From Podospora comata (Eukaryota > Ascomycota > Sordariomycetes > Sordariales > Podosporaceae): DNA of 64,000 nt. Position numbers and translations under genes: made by a program. Under the pieces are notes generated by a model. It had not been told where the DNA came from. It saw only the letters and a program-made list of their open reading frames with translations, and made no database searches. The stretch is from assembly GCA_017354895.1 (NCBI GenBank), contig CP071494.1:620001-684000 (forward strand), in the 5' to 3' direction. The number at the start of each line of letters is the position of its first letter. Position 1 is the stretch's first letter. Positions 33,262 to 43,103 of this stretch are shown here, one piece after another.

Positions 33262-34133
33262 ATGGCTCCTTCCAGCAAGAGCGCCGCTGCGGCCAAGGAC
33301 CGTAGAAAGTCCAACAACAACTCAGCTGGTCTCGTCACCCTCAGAGTTCCCAGCGCCAAGCTCCGAGCTATCGTCGACCCAGATTACGTGAAGGAAGATT
33401 CGCCAGTCAAGGAGTCGCCTGCCACATCGACGACGCTCCCGGCTGCGACGGTGAATTCCACCACCGAAAACGCGTCGGATTCGAGCCCCAATACTCCAGC
33501 CGCCGGCACACCTGCACCCCCCTCTGTGAGCATGGGCCCTCCCGCCGAGGGTCCCAAGAAGAAGGGCGTCAAAAGAGGTGCGGCTGCTCTCAACGGAGAG
33601 CCCAAGGTCCGTGGGAAGCCTGGCCCCAAGAAGAAGCAGAGACTGTATGTCACCCTTCCATCATTCATCCCATCATCACTGACTGCCCCTTTACCTGATG
33701 CATTGCTGACACATTACACAGTGAGGATGGAACCATCGAAGGCGGTAGAGCCAGTCTCGGAGCTCACAAGCTCGGTCCCAAGGCCAACCAAGGTGCTATC
33801 AATGCTGGCCTTCGCGCCCTCGACCGATCTGGCAAGCCCTGTCGCAAGTGGAGCAGAGGCGGCTTCACCATGAAGAGCTTTACGGGCGTTGTCTGGGAGA
33901 TCCCACGCTGGGTCGCACCTCCCAAGATCTCGCCCGAGACTTCCACAGACTCATCATCAGCTCCAGTCTCGGTCGACGGCAGCAGCAAGGAGAATAAGGA
34001 CAGTGCTAGCCAGCAACTCAAGAGCGACACAAGCAACAATGGCGGCGACATTGAGATGACCAGCGCTCCCAGCATCAGTGCTGCTCCCTCCCCAGCGCCA
34101 CCGGCACCTGCTCCTATCGCCGCCGCCTCTTAA
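33262..34133 (+). CDS. ies4: INO80 chromatin remodelling complex subunit Ies4
   Basis: Subunit of the nuclear INO80 nucleosome remodeller, linked in yeast to checkpoint and DNA-damage responses. Two exons (33262-33644 and 33722-34133) with a GTATGT...CACAG intron and a GCTGAC branch site give 264 residues. The N-terminus has a basic A/K/S start and LVTLRVPSAKLRAIV, followed by a Ser/Thr/Pro-rich linker, a basic stretch (KKKGVKRGAAALNG, GKPGPKKKQR) and the family core KPCRKWSRGGFTMKSFTG with VVWEIPRW at about 166-191. The C-terminal tail is low-complexity S/A/P. Yeast Ies4 is much shorter; filamentous fungal members are around this length. The splice is confirmed by continuity of the core motif in exon 2. 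SQ/TQ sites are not prominent. Confidence 0.88.
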
Positions 34134-36230
34134 ATCATCATTGAACCATTCTATGCTGTCAGCGAGTTCATTCGTTTAATAATCCCTTTTAGCAACATGG
34201 CGAATCACGGGATATGATTTGCATCAGCCAGCACAGCACAGCACAGCACAGCACAGCACACAGCCTCGGGCGTTCCGGTTTCTTTTTCAGGTGTAATTGG
34301 TGGGGGCGTTCTGATTGCTTTTACTTTTCACTTTTCATTGCACCAGGTGTCACACAGGGCGAGAGCAGGCAAGGCAAAAACTGGAACAGGGGGGACGGCG
34401 ACGGAGCGGCCGTTTGCTTCGTCTGGGGTTCATCATGACGCACTGGCCAGTCAGGTTCAGTATGTGGCAAGGCGTTTAGGAGCACAAGGGAAATATGGTT
34501 TGGGGTTTTGGGAGAGACAGGAGAGACAAACAATTGAGTGACTGTATATTAGGGTTGTTGATAGGAGGGAAATGGAGTTTGGCCTTCTCCGCTGTAAGAC
34601 AGAGAAGAGGCAGGCAGGGGAACAATGAGGAAAGGGGATAGATCTTTTTTCACTTGGTGCTGATCAAGCATCGTTTGTCGGTTTCGTGATTGGGAATTTT
34701 AATGTCTGCAAAGTGTCGGGGTTGCCGGAAAACAAGGCGTTCTTCCATGGCGATGGTATTTACAACTCGGGCGTCGGTGTTGAAAATACAATGAATCAAC
34801 AAACGCCTTTCATTGTTCACTTTATGATCAATATTTACACGGTGCAAAGATGGACACGATAAAGAAGGAAACCCCAGCAAACTTGGATCGGATGAATGCT
34901 CCAGGTCATCTGGTCAAAGAGGTTCTTTATTTCACAACACCTTGGCTCTGCTCTCAGGCCCAGGGGATAATTCATCCGGTATGACTCGGGAAAGGCCGTC
35001 CACATAAAATTCAAAATAAAAATCGCAGAGAAAAATAAAAATAAAAACCTGTGGGGTTTTGTTCGGCCATGACCAGGCGGTTACGTACGAATGATGGATG
35101 GTGATGTTGGGCAAGCAGAGACAGTAGTGAGAGAAAATCCCCGATCTGACTTAGAGTGATCAATTTTGGGGAGTTGAGTGGTTGCAGGTTTGAGAAAATG
35201 AGCAGTCAGCTTGTGCCTCTTCCTGTGTGCTTCCTCTTCTGTGTCTTTTCCGGTTTTGGTTTTAGTTCTTGGTTCACCACATCGCCATTGCATGGCAGGA
35301 TTACGTCGAGGGAGAGAGAGAGAGGTACGGAGGTACCTCGCTATATTCCGTGCCAGTGGCATCAAGTAAAGATGCCTCAGGTTGCTGTCGGTGAGGCTTT
35401 CACTTGATTGGTTGGCGAGGTTGGGGAATTCCAGTTCAGCAAACTTGTCACGATTATCTGTGAGAATAGCAGGAGAACACATATCTGTAGACAGCTTGAA
35501 TGAAATGTTCGACTCCTCCCCTGATGAATCCGAACATCGGAACAAGTCGTCTCCCCAAAGATGACGACGATAAGACAAGTGTGTCGTGAGAGAGAGAACG
35601 CTTTGGCCACTCACCCACTGTGGAACTTGTGGGTCTCCATAGAGACAAGCGTTGGGGGAGACCCCATGATCCCGCCAGTGCCCACTGCCCGCCCAGAATC
35701 TCCACTGACACGCCAGATAGGGACCCGCACTTGCTGCCAGAAGCGACGTCCCGGGCACCTCACAGGCAATGATTGACCCGACTTGATTAGAAAGACAATT
35801 AGAACAGAACCAAGAAGCAGCAACCTCGATTGATTGATCCTCACCACGGCTTTCCCCAAACATATTCCCCTCCCTCCAGTAACTACCAACCTAGCCAACG
35901 CAGCCATCAAAGCCACCTCTGCTAAAGACGCCGGGTCCTAGAATCTATGGCATAGCGTCCTAGCGACAAGAAAACCGAGCGCTTGAACTGTCGACACACA
36001 CACACCTCACCAGCTACGCACAACGCCCCAATTACCGTAAAGCTATAAGCCCCTTCAACCACCGTATAACACGTTTGTCACTTTACGAGGTACGGGGCTC
36101 AGGTGGCCGTCTTGCGGTCTGGAGATCCTGCCGTCGTCGTTGTCGCCGCCCAAGAGCTCGGTAGTGACCAGCTCCACCCCTCCCTGTTCTTACTCCCCCT
36201 CAGCTGCTCCAGCTGTTGCCACCCCTCACC
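34134..36230. other. Intergenic region ies4 to gid1
   Basis: No supported gene. It includes six perfect GCACA pentamers at 34231-34260 in the ies4 3' region and a minus-strand open frame of 260 codons from ATG 35863 to 35081 that has no recognisable domain and overlaps other open frames. The last 300 nt are the leader of the GID gene. Confidence 0.5.
34231..34260. repeat. GCACA x6 microsatellite
   Basis: Six perfect pentamers in the 3' flank of ies4. Confidence 0.9.
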
Positions 36231-38661
36231 ATGACGAACCCATACCAACAGTCACAGCAGTCACAGCACGGCACAGCCGCCAGCAACTTCCCCAGGAGTA
36301 CCTCATACGCCTCCATCGTCTCTGGATCTCAACAGCAGCAGCAGCAATCCGCTACCCGATCTTCGGCCTTGGGCTTCTCACATATCCTTGACCCGAACCC
36401 TGACGCCGAACTCGATACACACAATCCCTACTACCCCGAGCTCGATAGACTTTTCTCGCGACCCAATATCCCAACATTTGGCGGTGCCGGCATGGATATG
36501 GACACAGGATATACATCACGAAACCAAAACGAAAACGGACACAACAATAATAATACCAATAGCGGGCCGTGGCCACCACCCGCAAGACTAGGTTCCAACT
36601 TTCCAATGTCCAGGGCGTTCGACATGTTTTTAAACAAGGAACCTTTAAGCTTCGCCGATGCTGCAGATGTGGACAGCGCCGCGCATAAGGGAACCGGCGC
36701 GGGCGCCAACCCCTTCTTGTCCGGCGGGACAGCGCCAAACTTTCTTGCCCCCTCTTACCTCCGAGGTACCGCCTACCTCACCAAGCTGGAAGAGCAGCAC
36801 CGAGCGAGAATTTTGGCCGAGAGAGAAAGAGAGGCTGGCGTACCAGGTGCGAAAACGCAGACGAGAGCAGGAGTACTAGCCACCAACGGAAACAGTCATC
36901 ACACTCTATCGCCCATGTCTGGAAAGGTGCACACAGGCGGGGGATCACACCGGGGGGTGGCCTTTGATGTGGTGGAAAAGTCGGCGTTGAGCCAGGGTTT
37001 GGTCGAGGAGGAAGTCAATCCGTTGCCGTCGAGGTGGAACAAGGACGACAGGGAACCCTCCCTAGAGCTCTCGGGCGATGGCTATGAAGTTACCTTCACC
37101 GGGCGGATGAGCAATGAACACGAGGCCTCGGCAGTGAGGGCTGATCACCCCATGAATCCGGCCTGTGGCATATACTACTTTGAGATCACGGTTCTGAACA
37201 AGAAGAAGTCATCGACCGACGACATGCCACCCATTGCGATTGGCTTCTCTAGCCAGATGGCCGCGCTGAACCGGGCGCCGGGATGGGAACCGGAGAGCTG
37301 GGGGTACCATGGGGACGACGGAAACTGCTTCGCCGCGCAAAACGTAGGGAAGGCGTACGGCCCCAAGTTTGGTCCGAAGGATACGGTCGGGTGTTGTATC
37401 AATTTCCGGCTGGGGCAGGCGTTTTTTACAAAGAACGGCAAGGAGCTGAGTAGGTTTTGATATCTGTGGGGAATCAAAAGAAGGCGGTTGCTAACATGTG
37501 GAACTGCAGAGGTGGCGTTTCGGGACATCAACTTTAAGGATGTGAAGGCAGGCAAGTTGTTTCCCATGGTCGGGCTCAAGAAGACGGGGGATCACATCTG
37601 GGCCAACTTTGGGCAGCAGCCGTTTATGTTTGATATTGATAACTACATGCTGGTCAGTTTGTTCAACACTCGGAACAGGGCGAGTGGTAGCTAACGTTCG
37701 TGGCATAAACAGGAGCAGCAACAGATTATCGAAGACGAGATAAACCGTGTCGATACACGCATTCTAGCACCAGGACTGTCAGAAACGGAGCTTGTTCAGC
37801 AATTGGTTTTGCAATTCCTGCAACATGACGGCTACGTTGAGACAGCTCGTGCTTTTGCGGAGGAGATCCATTCCGAGAAGTCGGCTCTTCGGCTTAGTGC
37901 CAAGGAACAGGTCAAGGGCATCAACATCAAAGACGACGAGGACGCCAACAACCGCCAGAGGATCCGTCGAGCGATACTCGAAGGCGATATTGACCGCGCC
38001 ATGCGTTACACGGAGCAATACTACCCCAACGTCCTCAAAGAAAACGAGCAGGTTTATTTCCGTCTCAAATGCAGGAAGTTCATCGAGATGATTCGCAAGG
38101 AGGCCGAGATGAACCTAAAGTTGGAGGATCGAAACCGGCGACTCGAAGAGCAGCGCGGCAGACAAGGCCTGGGGGATAATGATGAAGAGATGCAAGATGA
38201 GTGGGATGACGAGAGGGAATTCTACATTGATCAACTCGGGAAGCTCTCGATGGAGGCACTGGAGTACGGACAGGAGCTGAGGGCCGAGTTCACCAACAAT
38301 CCGAGCAGAGAGATGACGAAACACCTGGATGAGATCTCCAGTCTGATTGCTTATCCGCATCCGCTTCAGGTGCCAGAGGTGTCTCATTTGATGGATGCGA
38401 AGGGGAGAGTGGCCGTGGCGGAGGAGTTGAACTCTGCTATACTGAGTAGGTTTCTTCCTTGTTTCTGCCCATTTGTGATGGGAGGCGTTACTAACTAATA
38501 TGACCAAAGCATCACTCGGCAAATCATCCCGCGCAGCACTCGAAAACGTTTACGCCCAGACCTCGGTGCTTCTGGAGGACCTGGCGAAGGACGGGGGACC
38601 GGGTGCTTTTGTGACGTTGGAGGCGCTCTTCAGGCAGTTTCCACCCAGCCAATTGCTTTAG
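36231..38661 (+). CDS. gid1: GID/CTLH E3 ligase subunit, RanBPM/Gid1 (Vid30) type
   Basis: Scaffold subunit of the GID (CTLH) ubiquitin ligase, which in yeast degrades gluconeogenic enzymes. Four exons (36231-37449, 37510-37652, 37713-38445, 38510-38661) join in frame to 748 residues. The N-terminal 280 residues are Q/N/G-rich and disordered. A SPRY domain spans about 290-450 (YYFEITV, IAIGFSSQ, WGYHGDDGNCF, GCCINF, FFTKNGKEL, then KLFPMVGLK in exon 2). LisH is near 470-500 (LVLQFLQHDGYVETARAFAEE), CTLH near 515-580 (RRAILEGDIDRAMRYTEQYY), and the CRA region runs to the C-terminus (ALEYGQELRAEF, LIAYPHP). This SPRY-LisH-CTLH-CRA order is that of Gid1/Vid30 and RanBPM. Introns have GTAGGT, GTCAGT and GTAGGT donors. 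ATG 36231 is the first in frame. Cytosolic and nuclear role inferred from the family. Confidence 0.94.
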
Positions 38662-39658
38662 GGGGCAAAATCAAAAGGCAAGGAAGGCGCATCAATGGTG
38701 GAAGAGATGGAAACAGGGGCGTTGAAATGTTGTTTGGACATGGGTATACAGCCCGGGACGCGAGAGGGATGCCTGATCATCAGCAGACATGTTAAGCGCA
38801 ACATCACCAAACAATCAAGAGAATGGCATGGCGTTACTGGAAAGGGATGGTTTTTCTTTGGACCAAACATACAACAGCAGAGCAGCGGATGGAGGAGCGG
38901 AATGGAGAGAAACAGGGCAGCATTACCTGGCGGTTCTCGATATAAAACCAACTTTTGCTCTGCTTTTGTTTCGGGAGTTGGTGAGGGTGTGGTGTTTATG
39001 GTGCTATTCACAACCAGGTTGTCTGTTCAGTGGTTTTTTTTTTTTTTTTTGCGGTGGTCCTTTCTCTCTCTCTCTCTCTACTGGGCATTTTGGTCTGCTG
39101 GCTTTTATTGTGTAGCTTATCTCCATCCTCAGTCTCTCACCTTGTAGTCGGCTCCCCATCTGGCCTCTCGTGAGTGGTTTGGTGGTGAGGGGAATCATCT
39201 CAGCTTGGATTTTGGGCCTGATTTTTGGCTTATAAGTATGCATGAATAAACATATCAAAATGAATATGAGTTACTGTCGCGATATGGGAGGTGGGAAATA
39301 TGAGGGTGGGTTTTGTATGGTCTTACGGAGTACTGCCTGTTCTCTCTCCTGTCCCTATGCCCCTTTTCGAAACCCTAACCCTCCACTGACCGGTCGGTGC
39401 CTGCCGAGTGGCTTTTGAGAACTTGCACGCCCCGCCGTTGCGACTTGCCCCACCATGAGTTTCGCCGTTTGAGCTCCAGGACAGTTTTGTCTTTTTGCTT
39501 TTGCGCAACCGACAGCCGCGATTTTGACACACTCTCTTCCCAATCGATCGTATTATTTCTACAATTAGACTCACAGGGAACGAGCGCCCATCGGACTCGC
39601 GCAGCGAAATTCTCACTCCCATACCACACGTCACCCAGAAGAAAGTAAAAGAGACATC
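38662..39658. other. Spacer gid1 to OTU gene
   Basis: No gene. Contains a 16-T run near 39034 followed by a CT run near 39063. AATAAA at 39245-39250 could end the gid1 transcript. TTACGGAGTA occurs at 39323-39332. A pyrimidine-rich leader precedes the OTU gene. Confidence 0.6.
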
Positions 39659-40675
39659 ATGGGCGACGCTGAACAACTTCCCCCGGTGGCCGACCAGCCA
39701 ACAGATGCAACAACTACAGAAAGTACACAAGAGCAGAAACCCCACGACCTCGAAGCCATCCTGGCGCGCCACCGCAAGGAACTCCGCGACTTGCAGTCGA
39801 GGGTGACGCAAAAGAAGAAGAATGCGACCAAGAAGACGAGGAAAAAGGTTAATGAGGAGTGTGCTGAGCTGGAGAGGGGGTTGAAGGAGAGGCACGAGGC
39901 GGAACTGGCGCAGGTTACGGGTGGTGGCGGTGATGCTGAGCCTGAGCCCGTATCAGAACCTAAGGAGGAGGGGGGAAAGGATGAGGTTGAGACTGTTACG
40001 GAAAGGGTTGAGGAAATGAGGGTTACACCACCACCATCACCACCACCACCACCACCACCACAACAACAACAACAACAACAACAACAGCAACAACAACAAC
40101 AACAACAACAACAACCAGGGAAGAAACGAAACCGGCAGAAGGAAAGATTAGCGAGACGGCAGGCTGAGGTTGAGGCTGCTAGTGCCAGGGCGCAGGAGGA
40201 GGCGTCGCGGATGACGGATCATGGGGCTGTGGAGAAGGCTCATGTTGATGGGGTTTTGAAGAGGGAGGGGTTGGAGGAGGTGGAGGTTAGGGCTGATGGG
40301 CATTGTTTGTTTGCTGCTGTTGGCGACCAACTTTTTCGGAGGGGGGTGACGGAGGAGTTGTTGGATTATAGGGAGGTGAGGAGACGGGCGGCGGAGTATA
40401 TGGACAGGAACAGGGATGATTTTGAGCCGTTTGTGGATTTGGAGAGTCAGAGTTGGGAGGAGTATTTGAGGAAGATAAGGGATACTTCTGCTTGGGGGGG
40501 CCAGCCGGAGCTGTTGGCTCTGGCGAGGGTGTTTGGGGTGGGCATTACGGTTGTGCAGGTGCCGAGGAATGAGGTTATCAATAGGGAGGGAGGGGGGAAG
40601 ATGCTGTGGGTGGTTTATTATTGGAAGGGGAGTAATTCGGGGAGGCATTATAACTCTTTGAAGTCTGTCGCTTAG
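39659..40675 (+). CDS. otu2: OTU-domain deubiquitinase, Otu2/OTUD6 type
   Basis: Cysteine protease predicted to remove ubiquitin; yeast Otu2 and animal OTUD6 act on ribosome-linked ubiquitin. Single exon, 338 residues. The N-terminus is a charged coiled coil (LEAILARHRKELRDLQSRV, about 30-86) as in the OTUD6 group. A P7-Q18 tract follows at 128-152, then a basic stretch (KKRNRQKERLARRQ). The OTU domain covers about 195-338: catalytic triad residues Asp213 and Cys216 in RADGHCLF and His330 in RHYNSL, plus WGGQPELLALARVF, the usual mid-domain motif. A last-residue region ends soon after the His, as normal. The start ATG 39659 follows an A-rich leader. AATAAA lies about 83 nt after the stop. Confidence 0.92.
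   Translation: MGDAEQLPPVADQPTDATTTESTQEQKPHDLEAILARHRKELRDLQSRVTQKKKNATKKTRKKVNEECAELERGLKERHEAELAQVTGGGGDAEPEPVSEPKEEGGKDEVETVTERVEEMRVTPPPSPPPPPPPQQQQQQQQQQQQQQQQQQPGKKRNRQKERLARRQAEVEAASARAQEEASRMTDHGAVEKAHVDGVLKREGLEEVEVRADGHCLFAAVGDQLFRRGVTEELLDYREVRRRAAEYMDRNRDDFEPFVDLESQSWEEYLRKIRDTSAWGGQPELLALARVFGVGITVVQVPRNEVINREGGGKMLWVVYYWKGSNSGRHYNSLKSVA
40028..40114. repeat. Coding CCA/CAA microsatellite (poly-Pro/poly-Gln)
   Basis: Three CCA, one TCA, seven CCA and then 18 Gln codons (17 CAA, one CAG) in the OTU gene. Near-pure codon runs mean the tract is likely length-variable between strains. Confidence 0.95.
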
Positions 40676-40757
40676 GGGAAGGACGGAGGAGTGGAGTGGA
40701 TGCAGTCACAGAGAAAAACAAGGACTTGGAGGTTGCTAGAAACCCTTGTTGACATGA

Positions 40758-40763
40758 AATAAA
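40758..40763 (+). terminator. AATAAA polyadenylation signal, OTU gene
   Basis: Perfect AATAAA about 83 nt after the OTU stop codon. Confidence 0.6.
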
Positions 40764-41341
40764 AATATAGAAACATCTTCGACGAGTCCTCCCGACTACC
40801 TTGTCTTCAAAGACCATCAACACATAAGGCTGATCAACTACTTGGAAGACCTCTCAGTTATCTTTGAACGGCTGTTGATTACGTTGAAACCCCTCATTGC
40901 CAGCAGGAGTCTCCTTTTTTTTAATATTCCACGACGTCAATGTTTAAAAATAAAACCATCTCAACAACATCACCAACATTAGAAATGCTGACAGCCCTTC
41001 CCCAGCTTCCAAGAATGTGGGGGAGCAAGGAAAGCAAGTCTTGGCCCTTTGGAGAAATCGCGGGGAATTTTTGTCGGTTTGGTACCTAATCAAGTTAGTG
41101 ATGCTACCCGTTGGGGAATAGACCCTTTGTTTATGACGACGAACCTCGGCTTCCGGCTGGCGGCTGTCTCCTCCTCAACGGTTTAGATATCGATTGTCCA
41201 TCTCTAGGATTTGTGTCTAGATTTGTCGGAAAAGGACGTCCTTGGGGATATATACATCTACCCAGTTCATCTCGTCAGCTTGATATTCTTGCTTCAACCA
41301 ACAAACACCCCAACAAGCTGTCAGTCACACCACAGTACAAA
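40764..41341. other. Spacer OTU gene to SDR gene
   Basis: No gene. GGATATATACATC at about 41246-41258 is a TATA-like box roughly 90 nt before the SDR start. Confidence 0.6.
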
Positions 41342-42189
41342 ATGGACGTCAACAACCTCTTCTCCATCAAGGTACACCCCCCCCTCACTCCCCCTTCCCT
41401 ATCCCCCATTCCTGCTAACTTCCCCAGGGCAAAGTAGCCCTCATAACCGGCGGCGCCAAAGGCGTCGGCCTCATGATCTCCACCGCCTTTGTGTCCGCTG
41501 GCGCAAAAGTGTACATCTCGTCCCGCGACGCCACCGCCTGCGCCTCCGCCTGCGCAACCCTCAACACCATCACCCCCAACTCGGCCTTCTCCCTCCCCGC
41601 CGACCTCCAGTCCGAAAAAGAAGTCCACCGCCTAGCCGCCGAGCTCACCAAGCTCGAGCCGGGGGGGCTGCACATACTGATCAACAACTCGGGCGCCACC
41701 TGGGGCGAGCCCTACGAAAAGTACCCCGACGCCGCCTGGACCAAGCTCCTCACCCTCAACCTCACCCGCGTCTTCACCCTCACCCAGGCGCTCACACCCC
41801 TGCTCATCAAGGGGAGCAAACAAGACGATCCGGCGAGGGTGGTGAATATCGGCTCCATCGATGGGTTGCGCGTTCCTCTCCTTCCAACGTTTGCGTACAG
41901 TGCCTCCAAGGCGGGCCTGCACCATCTGAGTAGACATCTTGCTGTTGAGCTGGGACCAAAGGGGATAACGGTGAACAACCTCGCGTGTGGGCCTTTTCCG
42001 AGCAAGATGATGAAGCATACTTTGGACACGATGGGGGAGGTGATCAAGGAGGCGAATCCGTTGGGCCGAGTAGGACAGCCCGAGGATGTGGGCGGGGCGT
42101 GTTTGTTTTTGTGCAGCAGGGCGGGGGGGTATGTCAACGGGGCTACTTTGGCGTTGGATGGGGGGGTTCATTTGATGGCCAAGATTTAG
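41342..42189 (+). CDS. Short-chain dehydrogenase/reductase
   Basis: NAD(P)-dependent oxidoreductase of the classical SDR family, 263 residues. A 10-codon first exon (41342-41371) is joined across a 56-nt intron (GTACAC...CCCAG, with a GCTAAC branch site) to 41428-42189. Residues 11-24 (GKVALITGGAKGVG) form the nucleotide-binding TGxxxGxG motif; NNSG is at 96-99, and the catalytic set is Asn121, Ser153 (IGSIDG), Tyr167 and Lys171 (YSASK). The C-terminal NPLGRVGQPEDV and GYVNGATLALDGG motifs are typical. It resembles the RhlG-like group (3-oxoacyl reductase annotation), but the substrate is unknown. A TATA-like box lies about 90 nt upstream. The tail HLMAKI carries no clear PTS1. Confidence 0.93.
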
Positions 42190-42878
42190 GGGCAGAGAGA
42201 AATCAGGAATGGGGAGAAGGTTGATGGGGTTATATACCAAATAGCGAAAGATATTCCCTCTGTTTAGAAGTGGTTGCGTTATGCGAGCAAGAAGCGTTGA
42301 ACAATCGACCGGCATGTGAATATTTATTAGATATTTACATAATCATGTCAAGACTGGACATCTTCAACATGGGGAGATGGCCTTGTGAAAATGACTTCAA
42401 GTTCCGGCTCCCATGAACGTTACACATCATATGATTATCCTCATTTGACAAGTATCAAAAGTTGTACAATTACTATTCGTGGTTGTATATAGAAGACCCA
42501 AAACCCAGATGCACCATGACGGTAGAAACAAGATATGTAGTGAAAAACCCAAAACCCGAATGCTCATCCCATAACCTGTACACCCAAATCCTAATACGCC
42601 ATAATTCCTATCCCACTCCCTATACCCGGCCATGTGTGTTGTTGTTGTGCCCCGTGATGATCCGATCCGGTGATCCGATAATGATAAGCGACAAAGTGAT
42701 GAGCGATGATGTTGATGAAAAAAACAAGAAAACGAGGCGGGGGGGCCTTGACGTTTCTCTGGAGAAATGCCCCACCGGTTCAACTTTTCGTCCCACCTCT
42801 CCTTCTCCAATTCTTCCTTCTCCAACCCTAAGAAGCTGATGACGCCAGCCCAGCGACCATCTTATCAAAAAGAGGAAT
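42190..42878. other. Convergent 3' spacer
   Basis: 3' flanks of the SDR gene and of the small minus-strand gene, with no supported gene. Confidence 0.6.
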
Positions 42879-43103
42879 TTATGAAAGGCCCACGCTCTCA
42901 AAATCCCTCATCAGCACCGCCATCTGCGCCCGTTTCGCCGCCTCGGCGACGAGTGTGAAGTCCTTGAGAAAGGGGTCTGTCGATGATGTCTTTGGCGTCT
43001 GTCTTGGGGGCGGGACAATCTTGGAGGACGAAGAGGAGGCCGAGGAGGAGGTGAAGGGAGACTGTTGGGTGGAAGACCCAGTAGAGGTGAAGCGGGAGTC
43101 CAT
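42879..43103 (-). CDS. Small Ser-rich protein, 74 aa, unknown function
   Basis: ATG 43103 opens 74 residues. The first half is very Ser/Thr/Gln-rich and disordered; the second half is a compact amphipathic segment with FLKDFTLVAEAAKRAQMA followed by VLMRDFESVGLS at the end. Such short proteins with an ordered C-terminal helix are common conserved hypotheticals in sordariomycetes, but I cannot name the family. The frame extends upstream without a stop to 43811, but that part is C/T-rich leader with no coding character, so 43103 is preferred. A long pyrimidine-rich 5' flank on the minus strand up to about 43.9 kb fits a leader. Confidence 0.6.
   Translation of the reverse strand: MDSRFTSTGSSTQQSPFTSSSASSSSSKIVPPPRQTPKTSSTDPFLKDFTLVAEAAKRAQMAVLMRDFESVGLS

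Noticed and set aside
35081-35863. Minus-strand frame of 260 codons upstream of gid1
   Set aside because: It has an ATG but no domain, overlaps other open frames, and shows no splice or codon support; kept only as a note.
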